From Halopseudomonas salina (GTDB lineage Bacteria; Pseudomonadota; Gammaproteobacteria; Pseudomonadales; Pseudomonadaceae): a stretch of DNA of 64,000 nt. The notes beneath the pieces were generated by a model, which saw only the letters and a program-made list of their open reading frames with translations, had not been told where the DNA came from and did not search any database. This document shows, piece after piece, positions 33,052 through 47,114 of the stretch. Position numbers and translations under genes: made by a program. The first letter of the stretch is position 1, and each line of letters begins with the position of its first letter. Location of the stretch: assembly GCF_008641105.1 (NCBI RefSeq), contig NZ_VTTI01000005.1, forward strand, positions 254,397 through 318,396. Direction: 5' to 3'.

Positions 33052-34106
33052 TCGCGTGCTGATCATGGCCGGCGGTACCGGTGGCCACGTTTTTCCAGCT
33101 CTGGCCTGCGCACGCCTGTTTGCCGAGCAGGGCTATGAAGTGCACTGGCTGGGTACCCGTCGGGGCATCGAGGCCGAGTTGATACCCGCGGCTGGTATTC
33201 CGATTCACTACATTGATGTCCAGGGCCTGCGTGGCAAGGGCCGTCTGGGCTTGCTCAAGGCGCCGTTCCAGCTAATGCGCGCACTGTTCCAGTCGCTGCG
33301 TCTGCTGGCAGTGCTCGACCCGGTGTGCGTGCTGGGTGCTGGCGGCTACGTAACCGGCCCGGGTGGGCTGGCTGGCTGGTGCAAGCGCATCCCGCTGGTG
33401 ATCCATGAGCAAAATGCCGTGGTGGGTACCTCCAATAGATTGCTCAGCCGCCTGGCCAAACGCCATTGTGAAGGCTTCCCTGGCAGCTTTGCCGATACGC
33501 CCAAGCGGCTGACAACCGGTAACCCGGTGCGTGAAGAGATATTTCAGGTGGCTCCCATGAACTGGCAGGCCGATCGCCAGCCGCGGCTGCTGATTCTCGG
33601 TGGCAGCCTGGGTGCATTGCCGCTGAACAAACTACTGCCACCGGCGGTGGCACTGCTGGGTGAAGCTGCCAGACCGGACGTGTGGCACCAGTGCGGACGC
33701 CAGCACGTGGAACTGACCACGCAAGGGTATGCACAGGCGGGTGTGAATGCGCGCGTAGAGCCCTTCATCGCTGACATGGCCGCAGCTTACGCCTGGGCCG
33801 ATCTGGTGGTTTGCCGGGCTGGCGCCTTGACCATCAGCGAGCTGGCTGCAGCTGGCCGCCCCGCATTGCTGATTCCGTTGCCCCATGCCATTGACGACCA
33901 CCAGAGTGCCAACGCGCATTTTCTGGCAAGCCAGCAGGCAGCGCTGCTGTTGCCGCAACACAGCCTCAGCAGTGAATCACTGGCTGAGCAGCTCAATTCC
34001 CTTTTTACCCAGCCGGAGACTTTGCAAGCGATGGCCGATAATGCCCGCCGCCAGGCCACACCCAACGCGACTGCGGATGTTGTCCGCGCCTGTCAGGAGG
34101 TGATCC

Positions 34107-34114
<8 letters not shown>
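33044..34114 (+). CDS. murG: Lipid II-forming GlcNAc transferase MurG
   Basis: 356 residues. [12 protein letters not shown] near the start binds the lipid-linked acceptor; [14 protein letters not shown] and [21 protein letters not shown] belong to the GT-B fold UDP-GlcNAc site. It works on the cytoplasmic membrane face. The ATG at 33044 agrees with homologues; the ORF continues further upstream only inside ftsW. Confidence 0.97.
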
Positions 34115-36478
<2,364 letters not shown>

Positions 36479-36487
36479 GGGAACGGT

Positions 36488-37354
36488 ATGTTGCGGCAGA
36501 TGGTCAGAGACCCGCGGGCAGGCAAAACCCGGAGTCGGCGTGTAGCGCCGGGCCAGGGCGCCGTGCGTGTGGCTCCGGTCGCTGCGCGCAGCTGGCCGAA
36601 GCTGTCACTGAGCCGGCCATCGTTTGACGGCGCTTTGACGCGGATCAAGCAGGTGATCTGGCCGCTGTTACTGATCGGTCTGGGAGTGGGGCTGTACGAG
36701 CTTGGCAGCCGCATTCTGCCGCTGGCGGACCAGCCGATTGAATTGATCAGCGTGCAGGGCGAATTGCAGTACATCGATCCGGTAGCGGTGCAGGCCGTTA
36801 TTCAGCCGTACCTGAACGAGAGTTTTCTGGGCATTGATCTGAATGCAATGCGCGGTGATCTGGCGGAGATGCCCTGGGTCGCCAGTGCTGCGGTAACGCG
36901 GGTATGGCCCAGTCAGCTGATCATCCATCTGGATGAGCAGTTGCCAGTCGCTCGCTGGGGTGATGCCGCTCTGCTGAACAACGCGGGCAAGGCTTTCACC
37001 CCGCAAGATATCAGCCAGTTTGCGGAGCTGCCGCAGCTGGATGGCCCACAGCGGGCCAAGCAGCGCGTCATGCAGTACTACCAGCAGTTCAATCGGCTGC
37101 TACGGCCTTATGGCCAGGGTGTTGCGAAGCTCGAACTGCGTGAGCGGGGCAGCTGGTTTCTGACCACCCAGGATGGCATCCAGGTGCTTCTGGGTCGTGA
37201 TGCTCTGGTGGACAAGGTGCAACGTTTTTTGACCATCGATCAGCTCATGCTGGCCGAATACAGACCACAGATAGCGCGGGTTGACCTGCGCTACAACAAT
37301 GCGATGGCAGTGGCCTGGCGCGAGCCGGTCGCGCAGCAATTAATCAAAGAGTGA
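36488..37354 (+). CDS. ftsQ: Cell division protein FtsQ
   Basis: 288 residues. Basic cytoplasmic tail, one membrane helix (IWPLLLIGLGVGLYELG), a POTRA domain (ISVQGELQYIDPVAVQAVIQPYLNESFLGID) and a beta domain with WPSQLIIHLDEQLPVARWGD. It scaffolds FtsL and FtsB. Confidence 0.96.
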   Translation: MLRQMVRDPRAGKTRSRRVAPGQGAVRVAPVAARSWPKLSLSRPSFDGALTRIKQVIWPLLLIGLGVGLYELGSRILPLADQPIELISVQGELQYIDPVAVQAVIQPYLNESFLGIDLNAMRGDLAEMPWVASAAVTRVWPSQLIIHLDEQLPVARWGDAALLNNAGKAFTPQDISQFAELPQLDGPQRAKQRVMQYYQQFNRLLRPYGQGVAKLELRERGSWFLTTQDGIQVLLGRDALVDKVQRFLTIDQLMLAEYRPQIARVDLRYNNAMAVAWREPVAQQLIKE

Positions 37355-37363
37355 CAGGATCTT

Positions 37364-38593
37364 ATGGCGAGCAAGCAGGGTAGCAGAATGATTGTCGGGC
37401 TTGATATCGGGACCTCCAAGGTGGTCGCGCTGGTCGGTGAGATCGGTGTGGACGGCACTCTGGAGATCGTGGGTATCGGCTCGCACCCCTCGCGCGGCCT
37501 GAAGAAAGGGGTGGTGGTCAATATCGAATCCACTGTGCAATCAATTCAGCGGGCAATCGAGGAAGCGGAGTTGATGGCCGGCTGCGAAATTCACTCGGTA
37601 TTTGCCGGGATTGCCGGTAATCACATTCGTAGTCTCAATTCCCACGGCATTGTGGCAATTCGTGATCGTGAAGTGGCACAGGCAGACATTGAGCGGGTGC
37701 TCGACGCAGGCCAGGCGGTGGCCATTCCCGCTGACCAGAAGGTGTTGCACATCCTGCCCCAGGAATATGTGATCGATAACCAGGAAGGTGTGCGCGAGCC
37801 GCTGGGCATGTCCGGCGTGCGCTTGGAAGCCAAGGTGCATCTGGTGACCTGCGCACTGAATGCCGTGCAGAACATTGAAAAATGCATCCGCCGCTGTGGG
37901 CTGGAAGTCGAAGATGTGATTCTCGAGCAACTGGCCTCCAGCTACGCAGTGCTGACCGATGATGAGAAGGAACTGGGCGTGTGCATGGTTGATATCGGTG
38001 GCGGCACCACGGATATCGCGATCTTCACCGAAGGCGCGATTCGCCACACGGCCGTAATTCCGATTGCCGGAGATCAGGTTACCAACGACATCGCCATGGC
38101 GTTGCGTACCCCGACCCAGTACGCAGAGGAAATCAAGATCCGCTACGCCTGTGCGCTGGCCAAACTGGCCGGCCCGGAAGAAACCATCAAGGTGCCCAGC
38201 GTGGGCGAGCGTCCCCCGCGCGATCTGTCCCGTCAGGCCCTGGCCGAAGTGGTCGAGCCGCGGTATGACGAGCTGTTCACGCTGATTCAGGCCGAGCTGC
38301 GACGCTCCGGCTTCGAAGACATGATTCCGGCCGGCATCGTGCTGACCGGTGGTACATCGAAGATGGAAGGTGCTGTGGAGCTGGCCGAAGAGATTTTCCA
38401 CATGCCGGTACGCCTGGGCGTACCACAGGAATTCAAGGGGCTGACGGATGTGGTGCGCAACCCCATCTATGCCACCAGTGTAGGGCTGTTGCACTACGGC
38501 AACCGGCATAACGCCGCGGCTGCAAGCAGTTCGGAAACGAGCAAGGAATCAGCGCTGGTACGTGTCAAGCGATGGTTCAAGGGCAATTTTTAA
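37364..38593 (+). CDS. ftsA: Cell division protein FtsA
   Basis: 409 residues, actin fold: VGLDIGTSKVVALVGEI, VDIGGGTTDIAIF, IVLTGGTSKMEG. The C-terminal amphipathic membrane-targeting helix reads VRVKRWFKGNF. It tethers FtsZ to the membrane. It starts nine bases after ftsQ. Confidence 0.98.
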   Translation: MASKQGSRMIVGLDIGTSKVVALVGEIGVDGTLEIVGIGSHPSRGLKKGVVVNIESTVQSIQRAIEEAELMAGCEIHSVFAGIAGNHIRSLNSHGIVAIRDREVAQADIERVLDAGQAVAIPADQKVLHILPQEYVIDNQEGVREPLGMSGVRLEAKVHLVTCALNAVQNIEKCIRRCGLEVEDVILEQLASSYAVLTDDEKELGVCMVDIGGGTTDIAIFTEGAIRHTAVIPIAGDQVTNDIAMALRTPTQYAEEIKIRYACALAKLAGPEETIKVPSVGERPPRDLSRQALAEVVEPRYDELFTLIQAELRRSGFEDMIPAGIVLTGGTSKMEGAVELAEEIFHMPVRLGVPQEFKGLTDVVRNPIYATSVGLLHYGNRHNAAAASSSETSKESALVRVKRWFKGNF

Positions 38594-38616
38594 GAGCCGC
38601 ACAAAAGCGGTCTGGC

Positions 38617-38663
38617 GCTCGCGCAAGCGAGCAATGCAGTAAACGAAACGAAAACGAAACGAG
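38617..38663 (+). promoter_or_regulatory. ftsZ leader: GNRA hairpin and CGAAA repeats
   Basis: In the 93-base ftsA-ftsZ gap, GCTCGC-gcaa-GCGAGC (38617-38632) forms a tight hairpin. It is followed by the purine-rich repeat AAACGAAACGAAAACGAAAC (38641-38660) and then GGAGA before ftsZ. This is the only long untranslated gap from ftsQ to ftsZ, so it may set FtsZ output by stability or translation. Confidence 0.5.
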
Positions 38664-38686
38664 TTAGTACTCGAGGAGATGGAACC

Positions 38687-39868
38687 ATGTTTGAATTAAT
38701 TGATAACGTTCCGCAAAACGCAGTAATCAAGGTTGTTGGTGTCGGTGGCGGCGGTGGTAACGCCCTGCAGCACATGGTTGTCAACAACGTCGAGGGCGTC
38801 GAGTTCATCTGTGCCAACACCGATGCACAGGCACTGAAGAACGTCAGCGCCCGCACCATCCTGCAGTTGGGCCCGAATGTGACCAAGGGTCTTGGGGCTG
38901 GCGCCAATCCGCTGATCGGCCGTGAAGCGGCGATGGAAGACCGCGAACGCATCGCTGAAGTGCTGCGTGGCGCAGACATGGTGTTTATCACCGCCGGCAT
39001 GGGTGGTGGTACAGGTACAGGTGCGGCGCCAATCGTTGCCGAAGTGGCTCGTGAAATGGGTATCCTCACAGTCGCAGTCGTCACCAAGCCGTTCCCGTTC
39101 GAAGGCCGCAAGCGCATGCAGATCGCCGAAGAGGGCATCCGTGAACTGAGCGAGCATGTGGATTCGCTGATCACCATTCCCAACGAGAAACTACTGACCG
39201 TGCTGGGCAAAGACGCCAGCCTGCTTGCCGCGTTCAGCAAGGCCAACGACGTGCTGCTTGGCGCCGTTCAGGGCATTGCTGACCTCATCATGCGTCCGGG
39301 TATGATCAACGTCGACTTTGCCGACGTGAAAACCGTAATGAGCGAAATGGGCATGGCGATGATGGGTACTGGCCACGCCAGTGGTCCGAATCGTGCACGT
39401 GAAGCAGCAGAGGCGGCAATTCGCAGTCCGTTGCTGGAAGACGTGAACCTGATGGGCGCAAGGGGTATTCTGGTGAATATCACAGCTGGACCAGATCTGT
39501 CCCTGGGTGAATTTTCCGAAGTCGGTAGCACCGTTGAAGAGTTTGCCTCCGAGACTGCTACAGTGGTGGTGGGTACCGTTATCGATCCAGAGCTGCGTGA
39601 CGAGCTGCGCGTGACTGTTGTCGCCACAGGCCTGGGCGCGCGGATGGACAAGCCCGTGAAAGTTGTCGATAACACGAGCGCCCCGGCACCTGCGGCTCGT
39701 CAGCCACAGGAAAGTACCGCGCCTAACTACCGTGATCTGGATCGTCCGACGGTTATGCGTAACACGGGTGGACAGGGCAGCAACGCGGCAGCCGCACGTT
39801 TGAGTCAGGCACCAGAAGATCTGGACTACCTGGACATTCCGGCATTTCTGCGGCGCCAGGCAGATTGA
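38687..39868 (+). CDS. ftsZ: Cell division tubulin FtsZ
   Basis: 393 residues. GTP loop GGGTGTG in GMGGGTGTGAAP, NTDAQAL, and the T7 region VDFADVKTVM. The conserved C-terminal peptide DYLDIPAFLRRQAD binds FtsA and ZipA. GGAG precedes the ATG by 8 bases. Confidence 0.99.
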   Translation: MFELIDNVPQNAVIKVVGVGGGGGNALQHMVVNNVEGVEFICANTDAQALKNVSARTILQLGPNVTKGLGAGANPLIGREAAMEDRERIAEVLRGADMVFITAGMGGGTGTGAAPIVAEVAREMGILTVAVVTKPFPFEGRKRMQIAEEGIRELSEHVDSLITIPNEKLLTVLGKDASLLAAFSKANDVLLGAVQGIADLIMRPGMINVDFADVKTVMSEMGMAMMGTGHASGPNRAREAAEAAIRSPLLEDVNLMGARGILVNITAGPDLSLGEFSEVGSTVEEFASETATVVVGTVIDPELRDELRVTVVATGLGARMDKPVKVVDNTSAPAPAARQPQESTAPNYRDLDRPTVMRNTGGQGSNAAAARLSQAPEDLDYLDIPAFLRRQAD

Positions 39869-39913
39869 TCAGACTTGATAGGTCTAGTCAATCACGCGAA
39901 TAGGGCTGATTGG

Positions 39914-39942
39914 TGTTCAATAAAGGTGGACTTTGCTATGAT
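39914..39942 (+). promoter_or_regulatory. Promoter of lpxC
   Basis: TGTTCA (39914-39919), a 17-base spacer and TATGAT (39937-39942), the latter preceded by TGC (extended -10). It lies in the 145-base gap ftsZ-lpxC. Confidence 0.65.
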
Positions 39943-40013
39943 ACGCGCCACTTTACCGAAAATCGTTGGCCATTTTCGCGACTTTTTCGCCACTACAGCG
40001 GAAGTATAAAAGC

Positions 40014-40925
40014 ATGATCAGACAGCGCACACTGAAGAACATCATCCGGGCCACTGGTGTTGGTCTGCATTCGGGTGAGAAGGTTTATCTCACGCTGAAA
40101 CCAGCGCCAGTGGGGACTGGAATAGTGTTCGTCAGGACGGATCTGGACCCTGCGGTCGAGATACCGGCCCGGGCAGAATTTGTGGGCGAGACGACGATGT
40201 CAACGACGCTGGTCAATAACGGCGCCAAGGTAGACACCGTCGAGCACCTGTTGTCAGCGATGGCTGGCCTGGGCATTGATAATGCTTATGTCGAGCTCAG
40301 CGCCTCTGAGGTGCCGATCATGGACGGCAGCGCCGGTCCTTTTGTGTTCCTGATCCAGTCCGCTGGTATCGAAGAGCAGGACGCCGCCAAGCAGTTTATC
40401 CGTATCAAGCGTGAAATTACCGTAGAAGAAGATGGCAAGACTGCCAGCTTTTTGCCTTTCGAAGGGTTCAAGGTCTCTTTCGGGATCGACTTTGACCACC
40501 CGGTGTTTCGCGGTCGCAGCCAGTTTGCCAGTGTGGATTTCTCCAGCACTTCTTTCGTCAAGGAAGTCAGTCGTGCCAGAACCTTTGGGTTTATGCGCGA
40601 CATAGAACATCTTCGCTCGCAGAATCTGGCGTTGGGCGGCAGTGTGGATAACGCCATTGTGGTTGATGAGTACCGTGTATTGAACGAAGACGGCTTGCGC
40701 TACGAGGACGAATTCGTCAAACACAAGATACTTGACGCAATCGGCGATCTTTATCTGCTTGGCAAGAGTCTGGTGGGTGAGTTCCGCGGACATAAATCAG
40801 GCCACGGCCTGAACAACATGTTGCTACGCGCCCTTCTTGCCAATAAGGAAGCGTGGGAGATAGTGACATTCGAAGATGCAGGTACTGCGCCTATTTCCTT
40901 CATGCGCCCGGCTGCGGCAGTCTGA
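40014..40925 (+). CDS. lpxC: UDP-3-O-acyl-N-acetylglucosamine deacetylase LpxC
   Basis: 303 residues. Zinc ligands lie in VEHLLSAM and in HKILDAIGD; the catalytic His is in [10 protein letters not shown]. It catalyses the committed step of lipid A synthesis. The ATG at 40014 gives [15 protein letters not shown], as in homologues. It is the last gene of the dcw cluster. Confidence 0.98.
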   Translation: MIRQRTLKNIIRATGVGLHSGEKVYLTLKPAPVGTGIVFVRTDLDPAVEIPARAEFVGETTMSTTLVNNGAKVDTVEHLLSAMAGLGIDNAYVELSASEVPIMDGSAGPFVFLIQSAGIEEQDAAKQFIRIKREITVEEDGKTASFLPFEGFKVSFGIDFDHPVFRGRSQFASVDFSSTSFVKEVSRARTFGFMRDIEHLRSQNLALGGSVDNAIVVDEYRVLNEDGLRYEDEFVKHKILDAIGDLYLLGKSLVGEFRGHKSGHGLNNMLLRALLANKEAWEIVTFEDAGTAPISFMRPAAAV

Positions 40926-40927
40926 AG

Positions 40928-40958
40928 TTTCGTTTCGTGTAATCTCGTTTCGTTTCGT
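40928..40958. repeat. GTTTCGTTTCG repeats before the lpxC terminator
   Basis: GTTTCGTTTCGT (40928-40939) and CTCGTTTCGTTTCGT (40945-40959) are near-direct repeats. CTCGTTTCGTTTCG is the reverse complement of the CGAAACGAAACGAG-type run in the ftsZ leader at 38641-38663, with one extra A there. Confidence 0.55.
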
Positions 40959-40985
40959 ATGGCCACTTCGGTGGCCATTTTTTTT
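40959..40985 (+). terminator. Rho-independent terminator of the dcw cluster
   Basis: ATGGCCAC-TTCG-GTGGCCAT with a stable UUCG loop followed by seven T. Confidence 0.95.
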
Positions 40986-40998
40986 GCTCGAATTTTGT

Positions 40999-41451
40999 TC
41001 AGGCATCCTTGTGATGGTAAGCCAGTCTCTCCAGTGCAGCCTTCAAACTCGGATCATTGACTTGATCTGCCGTATCTTTCAGTGCCCGCGCTGCCACCGC
41101 TGAGCGGCGCATCGGATTCAGTGCTGGTGGTTTTTTGACCACTACAGGCTGTACCTTGCAGTGAATTTTCGTTAGAGTTGCGAACTCATTGAAGGCCTGA
41201 AGCTGTCGAATCAGGCGTTTTTGCTGGTAACGCATCCGGGTAGCCCAGTGGCTGTCAGATACGGTCAGGCGAAGAACGCCCTCACGCAGCGAGGCTACGC
41301 GACAATGTTCCCTTGCAGCAGGCTCCAGCAACGTATCCAGCAGAACTTGCAGCCGCTCTATATTTCTGGCTCTGGCGTATAGACCCTTGAGGGTTGAATT
41401 AGTTCGAATCAAATCGCCGGGCCGGCGGGCATCGAGGGGATGAAAAGACAT
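40999..41451 (-). CDS. dciA: DciA-like replicative helicase loader (DUF721)
   Basis: 150 residues. The conserved region is ILRARNIERLQ-like (YARARNIERLQVLLDTLLEP) followed by CRVASLREGVLRLTVSDSHWATRMRY, the DciA KH-like fold. DciA loads DnaB in bacteria that lack DnaC. The C-terminal 50 residues are basic and probably flexible. It is divergent from the M23 peptidase gene, with 76 bases between the starts. Confidence 0.82.
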   Translation of the reverse strand: MSFHPLDARRPGDLIRTNSTLKGLYARARNIERLQVLLDTLLEPAAREHCRVASLREGVLRLTVSDSHWATRMRYQQKRLIRQLQAFNEFATLTKIHCKVQPVVVKKPPALNPMRRSAVAARALKDTADQVNDPSLKAALERLAYHHKDA

Positions 41452-41527
41452 GGCATTTGCCGATTGGAGTTATTGAGCAGCGGTCATCGTATCAGAACCG
41501 CATAACTCGTAGTTTGGGGATTTTTAA

Positions 41528-42451
41528 TTGAACATCATTATTCTGACTGACCGGCAAGGCGCGGCCAGGGCGATCAGCCTCAGCTTGCCAGTCCTTCTGG
41601 CTGCACTAGTCGCATTGATCGCGATGCCGGTTAGCGCCGTAGTGCTGACCTGGTCCCTGTTGAGCGACCCGGCTGCTGAAATCCAGCCCTCGCAGGTAGA
41701 TGCCGACGCTGTCTGGGAGCAGACATTGGCTGATCTGGCCAGCAGTGAAGCTGATGAAGAGGGCTCGCACGCGCAATTGACGCACATGACCCAGCAATTG
41801 GCCCGCTTGCAGACCCGGCTAAGTCGCCTTGATGCGCTTGGCGAACGCTTGACCGAATTGGCCGAGCTGTCCGACGGCGAATTTGATTTCAATTCCGAAC
41901 CGGGTGTGGGTGGTCCTGAGCTACACAAAAACAGTGTCAGTCAGGAATCCGATGTGCAGTCAGTCATCGATCGCCTCGCCGATCGAATCGATAACCGGAC
42001 TCAGCAGATGAAACTGCTCGAGCAGTTGATCATGAACCGGTCGGCTGACAGCAACGCCATGCTCGATTTCATGCCGGTGCAGGATGGGTATGTTTCCTCC
42101 TCCTTCGGGCGGCGCAGTGACCCCATGACTGGCCGAATCGCCATGCATACAGGCACCGACTTTTCGGCACCCCGTGGCACTGCCATTTTTGCCGTGGGTG
42201 CCGGCGTGGTGACTTTCTCGGGCCGTAATGGCGCTTATGGCAACATGGTCGAGATCTCACATGGTGATGGCTACAAGACCCGCTATGCCCATGCCCACGA
42301 ATTGAAGGTGGAGAAGGGTGATCTGGTCAGCAAGGGCCAGGAGATCGCGACTGTCGGTTCCACTGGCAGGTCAACCGGGCCGCATCTGCACTTCGAAGTT
42401 TACCGCAACGGCATGGCTGTCAACCCGGCCCGCTACATCGCCTTGAAGTGA
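41528..42451 (+). CDS. M23 family metallopeptidase, membrane-anchored
   Basis: 307 residues. One N-terminal membrane helix (VLLAALVALIAMPVSAVVLT), a coiled-coil-rich middle (QLARLQTRLSRLDALGERLTELAEL), then an M23 domain with HTGTDFSAPRGT, YGNMVEISHGDGYKTRYAHAHE and GPHLHFEVY, which carry the zinc ligands H-x3-D and HLH. It probably cuts peptide cross-links in the periplasm. The start is a TTG with GGGGA eight bases before it; no better codon exists. Confidence 0.88.
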   Translation: MNIIILTDRQGAARAISLSLPVLLAALVALIAMPVSAVVLTWSLLSDPAAEIQPSQVDADAVWEQTLADLASSEADEEGSHAQLTHMTQQLARLQTRLSRLDALGERLTELAELSDGEFDFNSEPGVGGPELHKNSVSQESDVQSVIDRLADRIDNRTQQMKLLEQLIMNRSADSNAMLDFMPVQDGYVSSSFGRRSDPMTGRIAMHTGTDFSAPRGTAIFAVGAGVVTFSGRNGAYGNMVEISHGDGYKTRYAHAHELKVEKGDLVSKGQEIATVGSTGRSTGPHLHFEVYRNGMAVNPARYIALK

Positions 42452-42484
42452 TTCTGCCCTGAAGTGATCTCACCTGGAACAATC

Positions 42485-42521
42485 CGAAAACGTCCACAGA
42501 CCTGTGGACGTTTTCGTTTCT
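42485..42521 (+). terminator. Rho-independent terminator after the M23 gene
   Basis: CGAAAACGTCCACAG (42485-42499) and its exact complement (42502-42516) form a 15-bp inverted repeat with T-rich flanks. Confidence 0.88.
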
Positions 42522-42618
42522 GCCTTACACTCCAAGGTTCTGCTCTGTTTACAGCCAGCAATACTGGCGTAATGCCGTCTCTCAGTCGTAGCGCTCATTG
42601 CCCCCGACTTGTGCAGGT

Positions 42619-42647
42619 TTATTGTGCAGCGCGATTCAGAGTAGAAT
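42619..42647 (+). promoter_or_regulatory. Promoter of secA
   Basis: TTATTG (42619-42624), 17 bases, TAGAAT (42642-42647). It lies about 70 bases before secA. No secM-like arrest peptide is seen in the 266-base gap. Confidence 0.55.
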
Positions 42648-42717
42648 GCTTGTTTACGGTTTGGCCCGGTATGTATCGGCCGCGCCGCCCACCCTCAAAC
42701 GGATATCAAAGTCGACT

Positions 42718-45462
<2,745 letters not shown>

Positions 45463-45516
45463 GCTAGCGCCATCGCCCGAGCCAGTGCTCCGCCTTACCC
45501 GGGAGGGCCTTCGTCA

Positions 45517-45536
45517 TTCCCGCGAAGGCGGGAATC
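45517..45536. repeat. dRS3-like palindrome ATTCCC-N8-GGGAAT
   Basis: ATTCCCGCGAAGGCGGGAAT, a form found dispersed in many proteobacteria and equal to the Neisseria dRS3 consensus. A variant lies on the other side of argJ at 47063-47080. Confidence 0.75.
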
Positions 45537-45572
45537 CACCCCGACCATTGGCGTTCTAGCCACCACCGTCGG

Positions 45573-45598
45573 TCGAGATGGAACTCGACCTCCCCGGA
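45573..45598. repeat. Single REP-like palindrome
   Basis: GTCGAG-atggaa-CTCGAC followed by CTCCCCGG. It is half of the paired element described at 45614-45691. Confidence 0.7.
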
Positions 45599-45613
45599 TG
45601 GGCACGCCGCCCC

Positions 45614-45691
45614 TGGGAGTGGCCGAGTTCCACCTCGGCAAGGTTGTTGCCGCCACACCGCCGGCCGAGATGGAACTCGACCCTCCCGGGC
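45614..45691. repeat. REPIN-like element (two inverted REP units) before argJ
   Basis: CTGGGAG, palindrome GCCGAG-ttccac-CTCGGC (45623-45640), a 24-base spacer, palindrome GCCGAG-atggaa-CTCGAC (45665-45682), CCTCCCGG. The two REP units face each other. The same structure is found at 60040-60118. It ends about 40 bases before argJ. Confidence 0.8.
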
Positions 45692-45730
45692 GGCTACAAT
45701 ATCCCTCTTATTTCATCCGGAGATTGCACC

Positions 45731-46948
45731 ATGCCCGTCGGACTTGGCCCCCTACCTGTTTTGCATCCCGTTCCAGGCTTTCGCCTGGGCATCGCCTCCG
45801 CGGGCATCAAGCGTGCGGGCCGTAAGGACGTGGTTATCATGGAAGCCGCTGAGGGCTCCAGCATCGCGGGTGTGTTCACCCTCAACGCCTTTTGTGCTGC
45901 ACCGGTAACGCTCTGCCGTCAGCATCTGGGCCAGTCTCCACGTTACCTGCTGGTCAATACCGGCAACGCCAACGCAGGCACCGGCAATCCCGGTATGCAG
46001 GCAGCCCTGAAAACTTGCGCGGCTCTGGCGGAGCTGGTCGGCGTCGACAGCAAACAGGTGCTTCCCTTCAGTACGGGTGTGATTGGCGAGTTGTTACCCG
46101 CTGATAAGGTAATAGGCGCCTTGCCGGCTGCCCTGGAAAACCTTGACGAGAACAACTGGGCCCAGGCCGCGGAGGGGATCATGACCACCGACACCCTGCC
46201 AAAGGGTGTCAGCCGTCAGATCACCCTCGCAGGTGAAACCGTGACAGTAACGGGCATATCCAAGGGCGCGGGTATGATCAAGCCAAACATGGCCACCATG
46301 CTTGGCTATATCGCCACTGATGCAAAGGTAGCGCAGCCTGTGTTGCAGGGTTTGTTGCGCGAAGCGGCCGATCTCTCCTTCAACCGCATCACCATCGACG
46401 GCGACACCTCCACCAATGATTGCTGCATGTTGATCGCCACGGGTCAGACGCAGGCGGTTGAGATAACAGAGGCCGCAGGCGAGGACTACACGCTGCTGGC
46501 CGATACAATCAAGGCCGTCATGCTTGAACTGGCGCAGGCAATCGTCCGTGACGGGGAAGGGGCTACCAAATTCGTTACCGTGCAGGTGAATGGTGGGAAT
46601 AACCGGGATGAGTGTCTGGATGTGGGCTACGCCATATCGCACTCTCCCCTGATCAAGACCGCACTTTTCGCCTCCGATCCCAACTGGGGTCGTATTCTTG
46701 CCGCGGTGGGTCGTGCAGGTGTGCCGGACCTGGATGTGGAGAAGATCGATGTATATCTCGATCAGGCCTGTATTACCCGCAACGGAGGCCGTGCCGAGGA
46801 ATATACAGAAGCGCAGGGCGCAGCGATCATGGCCCAGGCGGAGATCACCATCCGCATTGAGCTTGGCCGAGGCGAGCATTCAGAAACGCTATGGACAACC
46901 GACCTGTCCCACGAATACGTGCGTATCAACGCCGAATACCGAACCTGA
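45731..46948 (+). CDS. argJ: Bifunctional ornithine acetyltransferase/N-acetylglutamate synthase ArgJ
   Basis: 405 residues. [26 protein letters not shown], and the self-cleavage site NMATML (cut before Thr) that yields alpha and beta chains; [15 protein letters not shown] follows. It recycles the acetyl group in arginine synthesis in the cytoplasm. The ATG at 45731 has GGAGA seven bases before it. It follows secA as in P. aeruginosa, but both flanks are filled with palindromic repeats. Confidence 0.97.
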   Translation: MPVGLGPLPVLHPVPGFRLGIASAGIKRAGRKDVVIMEAAEGSSIAGVFTLNAFCAAPVTLCRQHLGQSPRYLLVNTGNANAGTGNPGMQAALKTCAALAELVGVDSKQVLPFSTGVIGELLPADKVIGALPAALENLDENNWAQAAEGIMTTDTLPKGVSRQITLAGETVTVTGISKGAGMIKPNMATMLGYIATDAKVAQPVLQGLLREAADLSFNRITIDGDTSTNDCCMLIATGQTQAVEITEAAGEDYTLLADTIKAVMLELAQAIVRDGEGATKFVTVQVNGGNNRDECLDVGYAISHSPLIKTALFASDPNWGRILAAVGRAGVPDLDVEKIDVYLDQACITRNGGRAEEYTEAQGAAIMAQAEITIRIELGRGEHSETLWTTDLSHEYVRINAEYRT

Positions 46949-46952
46949 AGCG

Positions 46953-46984
46953 CCGGAGTGACGGGCCCAGCCCCGTCACTCCGG
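46953..46984. repeat. 13-bp perfect inverted repeat after argJ
   Basis: CCGGAGTGACGGG and CCCGTCACTCCGG with a 6-base loop, starting five bases after the argJ stop. There is no T-run, so it may stabilise the mRNA end or be another repeat unit: its right arm contains CGTCACTCC, as do the tandem repeats next to it. Confidence 0.65.
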
Positions 46985-47015
46985 TCCCAGTACCTCTTAA
47001 TCGCGTCAGTCCTCC

Positions 47016-47080
47016 CGTCACTCCCGCCAGTCTTCCCGTCACTCCCGCCAGTATCCCCGTCACTCCCGCGAACGCGGGAG
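47016..47080. repeat. 21-bp tandem repeat ending in a dRS3-like palindrome
   Basis: CGTCACTCCCGCCAGTMTYCC occurs at 47016-47036 and 47037-47057, and a third partial copy at 47058 runs into the perfect palindrome CTCCCGCG-aa-CGCGGGAG (47063-47080). A degenerate copy (GTCAGTCCTCC) precedes them. Confidence 0.75.
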
Positions 47081-47114
47081 CCCATTTTGACCTACCGCTT
47101 TACCAGCAAAAACA

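Noticed and set aside
31918..33066. 382-residue open frame antisense to ftsW
   Set aside because: Very rich in His and Gln, opposite a conserved gene; it is a mirror of membrane-protein codons.
42452..42717. secM-like arrest peptide before secA
   Set aside because: No frame carries the arrest motif or a signal peptide; the gap holds a terminator and a promoter.
47016..47080. Tandem repeats after argJ as a CRISPR array
   Set aside because: Units abut with no unique spacers and are only 21 bases long; no cas gene is in the window.
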